Positions 16,268 to 25,048 of a stretch of DNA of 64,000 bases are shown here, in pieces (position 1 is the stretch's first letter; each line of letters begins with the position of its first letter). Source of the stretch: Burkholderia catarinensis (GTDB lineage: Bacteria > Pseudomonadota > Gammaproteobacteria > Burkholderiales > Burkholderiaceae). The notes below the pieces were generated by a model, which saw only the letters and a program-made list of their open reading frames with translations, had not been told where the DNA came from and did not search any database. The DNA lies in NCBI RefSeq assembly GCF_001883705.2, contig NZ_MDEQ02000028.1:1-64000 (forward strand), given 5' to 3'. The position numbers and the translations under genes are program-made.

Positions 16268-16657
16268 TCAGTGCGCCTTCTTCTGGATGAACTCGATCTT
16301 GTAGCCGTCCGGATCCTCGACGAACGCGATCACGGTCGTGCCGTGCTTCATCGGGCCCGCTTCGCGCGTGACCTTGCCGCCTTGCGCCTTGATCTTCTCG
16401 CACGCCGCATACGCGTCGTCGACTTCGAGCGCCAGGTGGCCGAAACCGTTGCCGAGATCGTAGGCCGGCGTATCCCAGTTATGGGTCAGCTCGATCACGG
16501 TGCCCGTGCTTTCGTCCTCATAGCCGACGAACGCGAGCGTGAACTTGCCTTCCGGATAGTCGTCGCGGCGCAGCACCTTCATGCCGAGCAATTCGGTGTA
16601 GAACTTGATCGAGCGGTCGAGATCGCCGACTCGCAGCATCGTATGCAGCAATCGCAT
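16268..16657 (-). CDS. gloA: Lactoylglutathione lyase (glyoxalase I)
   Basis: GloA converts the hemithioacetal of methylglyoxal and glutathione to S-lactoylglutathione. The 129-residue protein is a two-repeat VOC fold. The four metal ligands of the family are in place: H5 (MRLLHTML), E56 (VIELTHNW), H74 (GFGHLALEV) and E122 (YKIEFIQ). Length and ligands match the nickel-type short bacterial enzymes. It is transcribed away from the EamA gene across a 399-bp gap. Confidence 0.96.
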   Translation of the reverse strand: MRLLHTMLRVGDLDRSIKFYTELLGMKVLRRDDYPEGKFTLAFVGYEDESTGTVIELTHNWDTPAYDLGNGFGHLALEVDDAYAACEKIKAQGGKVTREAGPMKHGTTVIAFVEDPDGYKIEFIQKKAH

Positions 16658-17056
16658 GTGTTGTACTCCTGTGGGGCCTTTCCAGAACCGGGAACTCTAC
16701 CAGAGTCGGGTGAACTTCGCCGGGGGCGCCTAGCCGGGGGCGCCTAGCCGGGGGCGCCTAGCCGGGGGCGCCTAGCCGGGGGCGCCTGGCCGGGGCGGCC
16801 GATATGGCGCATGGGCCCGACATGCCCGGGCACGAGTACGCCGGCAGAACCGGTCGCGCCCGACCTCCCCCTCTGGCCTGCCGATCGGGTACCATCTTCC
16901 ACCTCGCACCAAAAGCGGGCATGTGCTCCCCGCCCGAACGCGACCACCCATCCTCCGATACAGCCACACTGCCGTGCGAAACCGCCGATTCGAGCACACC
17001 GGACGCGCCCCTCATCCGACCTCACTGCCGCCATGCCGGATTGGCGAGGCCCGCCG
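16658..17056. other. Divergent intergenic region, gloA / EamA (399 bp)
   Basis: The region holds a 14-bp minisatellite at 16721-16790 and presumably the promoters of both flanking genes. Frames through the repeat encode low-complexity Gly-Ala-Pro peptides and are not considered genes. Nothing else is recognised. Confidence 0.5.
16721..16790. repeat. 14-bp tandem repeat, five copies
   Basis: The unit CGGGGGCGCCTAGC occurs four times without change (16721-16776). A fifth copy at 16777-16790 differs by one base (CTGGC), and a partial unit follows. Each perfect unit contains the palindrome GGCGCC and the tetramer CTAG, which is rare in many proteobacterial genomes. It lies between gloA and the EamA gene and is likely to vary in copy number between strains. 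Confidence 0.95.
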
Positions 17057-17992
17057 ATGACCACGCTCGCCGCCGCCCCCATGCGCCGCGCGCTCGACAC
17101 ACGCGCCGTCGGCCTGATGCTGCTGCTATGCGCGGTCTGGGGCTTCCAGCAGGTCGCGATCAAGAGCACGAACGCCGCCATCGCGCCGATGTTCCAGGCG
17201 GGGTTGCGCTCGGTGATCGCCGCGGTGCTGCTGTGGGGCTGGGCCCGCTCGCGCGGCACGCCGCTGTTCCAGGCGGACGGCACGTTCACCGCGGGCCTCG
17301 CGGCCGGTGCGCTGTTCGCCGGCGAATTCATCTGCGTGTTCTTCGGGCTGACGCTGACGAGCGCATCGCACATGGCGATCTTCCTGTACACAGCGCCATG
17401 CTTCACCGCGCTCGGCCTGCACCTGTTCGCGCCAGGCGAACGGCTGCAGCGCACGCAATGGGCCGGCGTCGGCCTTGCATTCGCCGGGATCGCGCTCGCG
17501 TTCGCGGACGGTTTCCTGAAGCCGCGCGCGCCCGGTGCGTCCGTGCTGGCGGGGCTGGCCGGCGACGCGCTCGGGATTCTCGGCGGTGCGATGTGGGCCG
17601 CGACGACCGTCGTCGTGCGCTCGACGGCGCTCGCGCGGGCGAGCGCAAGCAAGACGCTGTTCTACCAGCTCGCGGTGTCGGCGGTCGTGCTGGTCGCGCT
17701 TGCCGCACTGTTCGGCCAGATGTCGTTCGCGCACGTCACGCCGGTCGCGGTGGCGAGCCTCGCGTACCAGTCGGTGATCGTCGCGTTCGTCAGCTACCTG
17801 TCGTGGTTCTGGCTGCTGACGCGCTACAGCGCGTCGCGGCTGTCCGTCTTCACGTTCCTGTCGCCGCTGTTCGGCGTCGCATTCGGCGTGCTGCTGCTCG
17901 GCGAATCGGTCGGCTGGCGCTTCATGTCCGCGGCCGCGCTCGTTCTGACCGGCATCGCGCTCGTCAACGCGCCGCCGCGCCGGCGGGCGTGA
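17057..17992 (+). CDS. EamA-family (DMT) transporter
   Basis: This 311-residue inner-membrane protein has about ten hydrophobic helices in two EamA repeats. The first starts VGLMLLLCAVWGFQQVAIK (residues 15-33); the second covers about 165-300 and ends in LVLTGIALVNAPP. The family exports amino acids and other metabolites. ATG 17057 is supported by a GAGG 7 nt upstream; ATG 17033 is an alternative. The substrate cannot be told from sequence. The gene is convergent with rsmA across a hairpin terminator. Confidence 0.88.
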   Translation: MTTLAAAPMRRALDTRAVGLMLLLCAVWGFQQVAIKSTNAAIAPMFQAGLRSVIAAVLLWGWARSRGTPLFQADGTFTAGLAAGALFAGEFICVFFGLTLTSASHMAIFLYTAPCFTALGLHLFAPGERLQRTQWAGVGLAFAGIALAFADGFLKPRAPGASVLAGLAGDALGILGGAMWAATTVVVRSTALARASASKTLFYQLAVSAVVLVALAALFGQMSFAHVTPVAVASLAYQSVIVAFVSYLSWFWLLTRYSASRLSVFTFLSPLFGVAFGVLLLGESVGWRFMSAAALVLTGIALVNAPPRRRA

Positions 17993-18034
17993 CGGCCGCC
18001 AGCCGCCCGGCATGCACCACGCGCCCCCATAGTG

Positions 18035-18060
18035 AAAAAGGCTGCCCCGCGGGGCAGCCT
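18035..18060 (-). terminator. Terminator of the lptD-surA-pdxA-rsmA operon
   Basis: Arms AGGCTGCCCC (18039-18048) and GGGGCAGCCT (18051-18060) form a perfect stem. Read on the minus strand it ends in a U-run (complement of A 18035-18039), placing it after rsmA. Confidence 0.85.
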
Positions 18061-18097
18061 CCTCGACACATCCGGTGCGCGGCGTGCGCCGCGCGCG

Positions 18098-18925
18098 TCA
18101 TCCGGCCTTGCGCACCGCCGCGAGCGCCTGCGCGACGCCGACGTATTCGGCCACGCTCACGTCCTCCGCACGGCGCGCGAGATCGAAGCCGAGCGCGTCG
18201 AAATCGATCGTCTCGCGGTAGTCGCCGAGCGTATTGCGCAGCATCTTGCGGCGCTGCGAGAACGCGGCGGTGACGATTTCGCCGAGCAGCACGGGATCGA
18301 CGTCCGGCAATTCGTGCAGCTCGTACGGAATCATCCGGACGATCGCAGAATCGACCTTCGGCGGCGGCTGGAACGATTCCGGCGGCACGTCGAGCATCTT
18401 TTCCATCACGTAGCGGTACTGCAGCATCACCGACAGACGCGAAAACGCCTTCGTGCCCGGCTCCGCCACCATCCGTTCGACGACTTCGTTCTGCAGCATG
18501 AAATGCTGGTCGATGACCGCATCGGCGAACGTCATCAGGTGAAACAGCAGCGGACTGGAAATGTTGTACGGCAGGTTGCCGACGATCCGCAGCGACGGCT
18601 TGTCGCCGGGCGCCGCGAGCGAACGGAAGTCGAACGCGAGTGCGTCGCCCGCGTGCAGCTCGAGCAGCGCGCCGAAGCGCTGTTGCAGGCGCCCGATCAG
18701 GTCGCGGTCGAGCTCGACCGCGTGCAGCGGCGACTCGGGCGTCGCAAGACGCTCGATCAGCGGCCCGGTCAGCGCGCCGAGCCCGGGGCCGATCTCGACC
18801 ATGCGCTGGCCGCGCGCGGGACCGATCGTCGATACGATCGAGTCGATCACACCGTGATCGACGAGGAAGTTCTGCCCGAAGCGCTTGCGCGCGAAGTGGC
18901 CTTGGTGCTGTCTGCTGTTCGACAT
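18098..18925 (-). CDS. rsmA: 16S rRNA dimethyladenosine transferase RsmA (KsgA)
   Basis: RsmA dimethylates two adjacent adenines near the 3' end of 16S rRNA in a late 30S assembly step. The 275-residue protein begins MSNSRQHQGHFARKRFGQNF. It has the SAM-binding motif MVEIGPGLGALT (about 46-57) and the catalytic NLPYNISSPLLFHL segment (about 116-129). A frame open to 19027 would add 34 residues that match nothing, so ATG 18925 is chosen. It follows pdxA by 49 nt and closes the conserved lptD-surA-pdxA-rsmA operon. Confidence 0.97.
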   Translation of the reverse strand: MSNSRQHQGHFARKRFGQNFLVDHGVIDSIVSTIGPARGQRMVEIGPGLGALTGPLIERLATPESPLHAVELDRDLIGRLQQRFGALLELHAGDALAFDFRSLAAPGDKPSLRIVGNLPYNISSPLLFHLMTFADAVIDQHFMLQNEVVERMVAEPGTKAFSRLSVMLQYRYVMEKMLDVPPESFQPPPKVDSAIVRMIPYELHELPDVDPVLLGEIVTAAFSQRRKMLRNTLGDYRETIDFDALGFDLARRAEDVSVAEYVGVAQALAAVRKAG

Positions 18926-18974
18926 CGACTGAGTAAAACGAAAAATACGACGAATGGAGTCTGGGCGGGCTGCG

Positions 18975-19964
18975 TCAGGCCGCGCGGCGATGGCGTGCCA
19001 TCGTAACGGCCGTGTCGAGCGCGGCAATCATGCTGCCCGGATCCGCGCGGCCCGTGCCGGCCAGGTCGAGTGCGGTACCGTGATCGACCGACGTACGGAT
19101 GATCGGCAGCCCGAGCGTCACGTTGATGCCCTCGCCGAACGTCGCGTACTTCAGCACGGGCAGCCCCTGGTCATGGAACATCGCGAGCACGCAATCGGCG
19201 TCGGCGAGATGGCGCGGCTGGAACAGCGTGTCGGCCGGATACGGGCCGCGCGCGTCGATGCCCTGCGCGTTCGCGCGTGCCAGCGCCGGCGAGATCACGT
19301 CGATTTCCTCGCGGCCGAGATAACCGTTCTCGCCCGCATGCGGGTTCAGGCCCGTCACGAGGATGCGCGGCGCGGCCAGACCGAAGTCGCGCCGCAGGTC
19401 GCGATCGATGATCGCGAGCGTCTCGACGAGCCCATCGACCGTCAGCGCGGCCGACACGTCCTTCAGCGGCAGGTGCGTCGTCGCGAGCGCGACGCGCAGC
19501 GGCCTGTCGCCGGTGCCCGCCAGCATCATCACGACACGCGGCGTATGCGTGCGCTCCGCCAGGTATTCGGTGTGGCCGGTAAACGGCACGCCCGCATCGT
19601 TGATCGTGCTCTTCTGCAGCGGCGCGGTAACGATCGCGTCGTACCGGCCCGCCAGCGCGCCGTCGATCGCCGCATCGAGCAGCCCGAGCACGTACCGGCC
19701 GTTCGCCGCGTCCAGCTTGCCCGCGTGCGCGGGCACGGCGAGCGCGTGATGCGCGACCGACACCGGTCCGCCGCCGGCAAGCGCGGCCTGGCCGGCGCCG
19801 ACGGCCGCCGCACGCGCGTCGAGCAGCGCCGCATCGCCGAGCACGGTGAAATGCGCGTCGGGCCAGCGCTGCGCGGCGTCACGCAGCGCCTGCACGGTCA
19901 GCTCCGGGCCGACCCCTGCGGGTTCGCCGGTCGTGATCGCGATCTGCAGCGCGGGTGTCGTCAC
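18975..19964 (-). CDS. pdxA: 4-hydroxythreonine-4-phosphate dehydrogenase PdxA
   Basis: PdxA oxidises 4-phosphohydroxy-L-threonine in the DXP-dependent pathway to pyridoxal phosphate. The 329-residue protein has the family start ITTGEPAGVGPEL, the segments PLQKSTINDAG and FTGHTEYLA, and the metal/substrate motif MFHDQGLPVLKY near the C-terminus. The start codon is GTG at 19964, 11 nt after the surA stop, with GAGCGAG upstream as ribosome site. Placement between surA and rsmA is conserved in proteobacteria. Confidence 0.97.
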   Translation of the reverse strand: MTTPALQIAITTGEPAGVGPELTVQALRDAAQRWPDAHFTVLGDAALLDARAAAVGAGQAALAGGGPVSVAHHALAVPAHAGKLDAANGRYVLGLLDAAIDGALAGRYDAIVTAPLQKSTINDAGVPFTGHTEYLAERTHTPRVVMMLAGTGDRPLRVALATTHLPLKDVSAALTVDGLVETLAIIDRDLRRDFGLAAPRILVTGLNPHAGENGYLGREEIDVISPALARANAQGIDARGPYPADTLFQPRHLADADCVLAMFHDQGLPVLKYATFGEGINVTLGLPIIRTSVDHGTALDLAGTGRADPGSMIAALDTAVTMARHRRAA

Positions 19965-19975
19965 CTGAAGCTCGC

Positions 19976-21334
19976 TCAGTTCGCCGGGCCGGCGCCGCCG
20001 ATCTTGTACTGCACGTACGACGAATCGCGCAGCTCGCGCAGCCAGTCGGCATACGCCTGCTCGGCCTTGCGCTGGCCGATCGCCTGACGCGCGATGTCCA
20101 TCTGCTGCTGCACCGAGCCTTCCGCGTCGCGGCGGCTCAGCACCTGGATCAGGTGATAGCCGTACTCGGTACGAATCGGCTGGCTGACCTGGCCGTCCTG
20201 CAGGTTGTTCATCGCGCGCTCGAATTCCGGCACGGTCTCGCCCGGGCTGATCCAGCCGAGATCGCCGCCCTGCGACGCCGAACCGTCCTGCGAGTAGGTG
20301 CGCGCGAACTTCGCGAAATCGCCGCCGGCCTCGACCTGGTTGCGGATGTCGGCCAGTTGCTGGCGCGCCTGGCCTTCCGACTTGCCTTCGCCCACGCGCA
20401 GCAGGATGTGGCGCACGTGCGTCTGGACGATCTTCGGTGCCGCGGCGGTCGCGCCCTGGCTCTGGCGGCGGTCGACGAGACGCACGATCTCGAAGCCGTC
20501 CGGCACGCGGATCAGCGTCGGGTTGACCTGGCCCGGGCGCAGCTTCGATGCGGCGTCGACGACGTCGGCCGGCAGCGCGCTCGGCGCCTTGAAGCCGAGG
20601 TCACCCCCCTTCTTCGCGTCGTTCGCTTCCGAATTGTTCTTCGCGAGCCGCTCGAAATCGGCGCCCGACTTCGCCTGCTGCAGCAGTGCTTCCGCCTTCT
20701 TCTGCGCGGCTTCGATGTCGGCCTGCGGCGCGTTGGCCGGTGCCTTGACGAAGATGTGCTGGAACCGCAGGTCCTGCTGCTGCGCCGCATTCGGCCCGCG
20801 CTGGCTCGCGATGTAGTTCGCGACCTCGGCGTCCGACACGGTGATCTTGCCGTCAACCTCGCGCTCGCGCAGCTTCGACAGCATCAGCTCGGTACGCGCG
20901 TCGCTCGTGAAGATGCTCCAGGGCACGCCTTGCGCCTCGAGACGCGCGCGGTACTGTTCGAGCGTCATCCCGTTCGCTTGCGCGAGGCGCTGCAGCGTGG
21001 ACTGGACGGTCGCGTCGTCGATACGGATCCCGTCGTCCTTGGCCTTTTGCACCTGGATCCGCTCGAGCACCATCTGGTTCAGCACCTGCGCGCGCAACTG
21101 GTCGTCCGGCGGCACGGGTGCGTTCTGCTGCTGCAGCCGGCGCGCGATCAGGCCGGCGCGCTGGTCGAGTTCGCGGCCCGTGATCACGTCGTTGTTGACG
21201 ACCGCGACGACTTCGTCGGCGAGCCGCGCACCTTGCGAACCGAGTGCCTGCGCCGCGGCCGGCGCGGCGGCGAGCAGTGCGGCGGACGCGGCGAGGCTGG
21301 ACACGACTGCCGCGAAACGAAGGGTTTTCTTCAT
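19976..21334 (-). CDS. surA: Periplasmic chaperone and peptidyl-prolyl isomerase SurA
   Basis: SurA escorts unfolded outer-membrane proteins, including LptD, across the periplasm. The 452-residue product starts MKKTLRFAAVVSS with a signal peptide ending near AAAQA. An N-terminal chaperone domain (about 35-180) and two parvulin domains follow. The first begins near LRFQHIFVKAP; the second contains VRHILLRVGEGKSEGQ and FAKFARTYSQDGSASQGGDLG. ATG 21334 is the usual family start; an in-frame GTG two codons upstream (21340) has GGAG 5 nt before it and could also be used. It lies directly downstream of lptD. Confidence 0.96.
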   Translation of the reverse strand: MKKTLRFAAVVSSLAASAALLAAAPAAAQALGSQGARLADEVVAVVNNDVITGRELDQRAGLIARRLQQQNAPVPPDDQLRAQVLNQMVLERIQVQKAKDDGIRIDDATVQSTLQRLAQANGMTLEQYRARLEAQGVPWSIFTSDARTELMLSKLREREVDGKITVSDAEVANYIASQRGPNAAQQQDLRFQHIFVKAPANAPQADIEAAQKKAEALLQQAKSGADFERLAKNNSEANDAKKGGDLGFKAPSALPADVVDAASKLRPGQVNPTLIRVPDGFEIVRLVDRRQSQGATAAAPKIVQTHVRHILLRVGEGKSEGQARQQLADIRNQVEAGGDFAKFARTYSQDGSASQGGDLGWISPGETVPEFERAMNNLQDGQVSQPIRTEYGYHLIQVLSRRDAEGSVQQQMDIARQAIGQRKAEQAYADWLRELRDSSYVQYKIGGAGPAN

Positions 21335-21385
21335 TGCCACTGAAACTCCATTGAAATCGTGCTGACCGGTGCAGACAAGCCGGCG

Positions 21386-23746
21386 TTACTCGTAGTTGCT
21401 GAAGCGGGACATCGGCGGCGGCGGCGGCGGCAGCGGCGTATAGCCCGGCACCCCGGCGCGGAATGCGGACACGAGGCCGTTATCGACGGTCGACAAGCCC
21501 TTGAGCGTCAGCTGCATCATGAATCGCGTCGACGAGTTCTGCTGTCCCGACGAATTGATGCCGTTCGCAGCCCGCTGCACCCCGACCCCGAGCGCCCAGC
21601 AATCCGCGTCGTATTGTAAGCCGACCAGACCGTCGACCACGCGATCGCCGGCGAGATCGTAGTTGAAGCGGCCGATCGCATACAGGCGGCGCGTGAGCGG
21701 CCATTGCGCGGACACCAGGAACTGGTTGATCGGCTGGTTGTCGAGCGTCGTGTTCGAGCGCGTATAGCGGTAGCCGACGTTGATCACGCGGCGCTCACCC
21801 GGGCTGTAGCCGAAACCGACGCTCGATTTCACGAGCTGGTTGTTGTTCTGGTTGTACTGGAACGCCGTCTCCGACATGAAGCCCGAGCCGAGCTTCAGCG
21901 CGGCGCCGACGATCAGGTCGGAGTGGCGCGCCAGCACGGCGCTCTGACCGGAATTCAGCGTGACGCGCTGATCGGCGAAGTAGTACTGCTGCGCGATCAC
22001 GAAGCGCGCACGCTCGTCGCCGGTGCGCGGATCGATGAAGCGCGACGTGAGGCCGGCCGTGATCCGGTTCGCATCGGCGATCCGGTCGTTGCCGACGAAC
22101 GTGTTCGGCTGGTAGATCTCCGCGAGGCCGAAGTCCGATTCCGCGGTGTCGAACAGCGGCGCGTTCGACTGGTCGCGATACGGCGTGTACACGTAGTACA
22201 GGCGCGGCTCGAGGGTCTGGATGAAGTCCTGGCCGAACAGGCGCACCGAGCGGTCGAAGATCAGGCCCGTATCGAAGCTCACGGTCGGGATCGACTCGGT
22301 GAAGCGCTTCGGGCTGTTCGGCGTGCCCGACGACAGGTGGTTCAGGTCGTACGACGCGAAGTGGTACTGCACCTTCGGCACGACGAAGTAGCCGGGGCCG
22401 TACACACCGTACGCGATGTACGGGTTGAAGACGATCCGGTCGCCTTCGGTCGCATCGCCCGTCGTGATGCGGAACCGCGAATAGTCGGCTTCCGCGCCGA
22501 AGTCGAACCCGCCGACGTTGTACTTCGTGTACTTCACGTTCAACTGCGGCTCGCGGCTGTACGGCGCGATCGACGGCGGCAGCGTCTGCCAGTGCTGGTA
22601 GCGCGCAAGCACCGACCACGGGCCGTTGTTGTACGTGAGGCCCGCTTCCTGCTGGTACAGCGTCTGCGTCCCGTTGATGAACTGGTTCATCGAACCAAGT
22701 TGTTCGGGATACGTGTTGTCCGAGACCTTGTTGTAGTAGACGTAGCCGCCGAACCCGCCGCCGAAGTTCTGCTGGTGCTGCCAGTAGATCGCGTAGCGGT
22801 TGCGGTGCTCGAGCCGGTCATTCGGCAGGTAGTTGGCCGTAAACGTGCCCGAATACGACGGCGACAGGTAGCGGAACGTCGCCTCGGCCATCACGCCGCG
22901 CCGCGAGATGATGCGCGGCGTGAGCGTCAGGTCGCGGTTCGGCGCGATATTGAAGTAGTACGGCAGCGTCAGCTCGAACCCGTTGCTCGAGTTCACCGAG
23001 AACGTCGGCGGCAGCAGGCCGCTGCGCCGGTCGCCCGACAGCGGGAACGTCATCCACGGGCTCGCGAAGATCGGCACGCCCTGGAAGAACAGCACGCCGT
23101 TGCGCGCGGTGCCTTCGTCGGCGCCCGTATCGAAGTCGAAGCGGCTGCCCTTGATGTACCACGCCGGGTCCGTCGAGCACTGGCACGCCGTGTAGGTACC
23201 GTTGACGAACACCGAGCGCTCGTTGTCGACCATGTCGACACGCTCCGCGCTGCCCGAGCCGCCCGTCACGTTGAAGTGGTACTTCGGCGCCGTCATGAAG
23301 CCCTGGTTCGCCTCGATCTTCAGATGCGCCTCGGGGCCGACGAACGACGTGCCGGAATTGACCACCTTGACCTGGCCGTACGCATCGGCCATGTCGGTAT
23401 CCTGATCGTAGTGGATCGCGTCGGCCTTCACGACGACGTCGCCGCGCCGCAGCTCGGCCGAACCCTTGGCGGCCAGGTCCTGTTCGGCCGTGCCGCTCGT
23501 GTGGTCGGCGATCACGAAGGCGGACGGCTTCGCGCCGTCCTTCAGCGGACGATCCTCGAGCTGGGGCGCGAGACGCAGATCCCACGGCGAGTCGAGCGGC
23601 TGCGGCTGCGCGGCCGCACCCGACAGCTGCGCGTACGACACGGCCGGCACGAGGCCGGGCACGGCCAGGAGCGCGAGCGCGAGCCGCCGTTTGCGCGGCA
23701 CCCCGTCACCGGGGAAAACATTCGGGAATAGCGGTTTGGGCGGCAT
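21386..23746 (-). CDS. lptD: LPS-assembly outer-membrane protein LptD
   Basis: LptD inserts LPS into the outer leaflet together with LptE. The 786-residue protein has a signal peptide (about 1-39, ending VSYAQ), an N-terminal beta-jellyroll OstA domain (about 85-200) and a large C-terminal beta-barrel rich in aromatic strands. Only three cysteines exist in the whole protein: C188 and C190 (TACQCS) and C716 (DADCWALG). E. coli has four, including an N-terminal C31 and a CC pair near the end. The tail after the barrel is proline-rich (PLPPPPPP). The gene heads the operon with surA, its own assembly chaperone. Confidence 0.96.
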   Translation of the reverse strand: MPPKPLFPNVFPGDGVPRKRRLALALLAVPGLVPAVSYAQLSGAAAQPQPLDSPWDLRLAPQLEDRPLKDGAKPSAFVIADHTSGTAEQDLAAKGSAELRRGDVVVKADAIHYDQDTDMADAYGQVKVVNSGTSFVGPEAHLKIEANQGFMTAPKYHFNVTGGSGSAERVDMVDNERSVFVNGTYTACQCSTDPAWYIKGSRFDFDTGADEGTARNGVLFFQGVPIFASPWMTFPLSGDRRSGLLPPTFSVNSSNGFELTLPYYFNIAPNRDLTLTPRIISRRGVMAEATFRYLSPSYSGTFTANYLPNDRLEHRNRYAIYWQHQQNFGGGFGGYVYYNKVSDNTYPEQLGSMNQFINGTQTLYQQEAGLTYNNGPWSVLARYQHWQTLPPSIAPYSREPQLNVKYTKYNVGGFDFGAEADYSRFRITTGDATEGDRIVFNPYIAYGVYGPGYFVVPKVQYHFASYDLNHLSSGTPNSPKRFTESIPTVSFDTGLIFDRSVRLFGQDFIQTLEPRLYYVYTPYRDQSNAPLFDTAESDFGLAEIYQPNTFVGNDRIADANRITAGLTSRFIDPRTGDERARFVIAQQYYFADQRVTLNSGQSAVLARHSDLIVGAALKLGSGFMSETAFQYNQNNNQLVKSSVGFGYSPGERRVINVGYRYTRSNTTLDNQPINQFLVSAQWPLTRRLYAIGRFNYDLAGDRVVDGLVGLQYDADCWALGVGVQRAANGINSSGQQNSSTRFMMQLTLKGLSTVDNGLVSAFRAGVPGYTPLPPPPPPMSRFSNYE

Positions 23747-23958
23747 CTATCGTTTGGCGAATCGCCCCTTGTCAACCGCGCCTTCACCCACGGCCAGCCG
23801 CGCCGTCGAACCGTGACTGCGGCTGAGCGCAAACCGGGGAGGCGATCGGGCGGACGGCGCGACAGGCGGCGGGCCTGCACGGCGGAAGCTGACGCGGGGC
23901 GCGTCAAAAAAGTCGTGGGGTATTATATGGCAAGACGTTCCCCCCTCCCCCGAGTTTC

Positions 23959-25008
23959 ATGACGCCCCCATCCGCCGCATCCCAGTCCGACGCCCGCCTC
24001 GAAGCGCTCACCGCGTGGCTGCAGCCGCTCGCCGAGCGCTACACCCTCGACCTGTCGACCCTCGCACCCGCGTCGTCGGACGCCAGTTTCCGCCGCTATT
24101 TCCGTGTCGCGTCGGCCACGAGCCCAGGCGGCGCGCTGATCGCCGTCGACGCGCCGCCGCCCGAGAAGTGCCGCGAATTCGTCCAGGTCGCGCAGTTGCT
24201 CGCCGCGGCCGGCGACCACGTGCCGGATGTGCTGGCCCACGATTTCACCGCGGGTTTCATGCTCGTGACGGACCTCGGCCGCACGTCGTACATCTCGGTG
24301 CTCGATCCGGCCGACCCGGCCGCCGCGCGGCCGCTGATGCGCGAAGCGCTCGACGCGCTGATCCGCTTCCAGCTCACGTCGAAGCCCGACGTGCTGCCGC
24401 CGTTCGACGAGGCGTTCCTGCGCCGCGAAATGGAACTGCTGCCCGAATGGTACGTCGGCCGCCACCTCGGCAAGCCCGTCACCGATGCGATGCGCGGCAC
24501 GCTCGACCGCACCTTCGCGCTGCTGGTCGCGAGCGCGCACGCGCAGCCGCAGGGTTTCATGCTGCGCGACTTCATGCCGCGCAACCTGATGGTCTGCGAG
24601 CCGAACCCGGGCGTGCTCGACTTCCAGGACGCGGTCTACGGGCCACTGACGTACGACGTCGTGTCGCTGCTGCGCGACGCCTTCATCAGTTGGGACGAGG
24701 AGTTCGAGCTCGACTGCTTTGCGTACTACTGGGAAAAGGCGAAAAAGGCCGGCCTGCCGGTCGACCCCGATTTCGGCGAGTTCTACCGCCAGCTCGAATG
24801 GATGGGGCTGCAGCGCCACATCAAGGTCCTCGGCCTGTTCGCACGCATCAATTACCGCGACGGCAAGCCGCACTACCTGAACGACCTGCCGCGCTTCCTC
24901 GCGTATGCGCGCAAGGTCGCGCTGCGCTATCGCCCGCTCGTGCCGTTCGCGAAGCTGCTCGACGAACTCGAGGGCAACGCAGCGGCCGACGTGGGCTATA
25001 CGTTCTGA
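23959..25008 (+). CDS. amgK: N-acetylmuramate/N-acetylglucosamine anomeric kinase AmgK
   Basis: AmgK phosphorylates MurNAc at C1 in the cell-wall recycling pathway that bypasses de novo UDP-MurNAc synthesis and underlies intrinsic fosfomycin resistance. The 349-residue protein belongs to the aminoglycoside phosphotransferase fold. The catalytic loop reads LRDFMPRNLM (about residues 202-211) and the metal-binding aspartate follows in VLDFQDAVYGP. The next gene is murU, the partner uridylyltransferase, which fixes the assignment. It is divergent from lptD, as in many beta- and gammaproteobacteria. Confidence 0.9.
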   Translation: MTPPSAASQSDARLEALTAWLQPLAERYTLDLSTLAPASSDASFRRYFRVASATSPGGALIAVDAPPPEKCREFVQVAQLLAAAGDHVPDVLAHDFTAGFMLVTDLGRTSYISVLDPADPAAARPLMREALDALIRFQLTSKPDVLPPFDEAFLRREMELLPEWYVGRHLGKPVTDAMRGTLDRTFALLVASAHAQPQGFMLRDFMPRNLMVCEPNPGVLDFQDAVYGPLTYDVVSLLRDAFISWDEEFELDCFAYYWEKAKKAGLPVDPDFGEFYRQLEWMGLQRHIKVLGLFARINYRDGKPHYLNDLPRFLAYARKVALRYRPLVPFAKLLDELEGNAAADVGYTF

Positions 25009-25033
25009 CCGTCCCGACCGTCCCAATCGTCCC
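25007..25033. repeat. 9-bp tandem repeat at the amgK stop
   Basis: GACCGTCCC occurs twice (25007-25015 and 25016-25024) followed by AATCGTCCC (25025-25033). The first copy overlaps the amgK stop codon. It fills most of the 40-nt gap before murU. Confidence 0.8.
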
Positions 25034-25048
25034 GATACCCAGCCGAAC

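Noticed and set aside
16744..17652. Minus-strand frame running through the 14-bp minisatellite
   Set aside because: Antisense to the EamA gene and ending in a repeat-derived Gly-Ala-Pro sequence; not a protein family.
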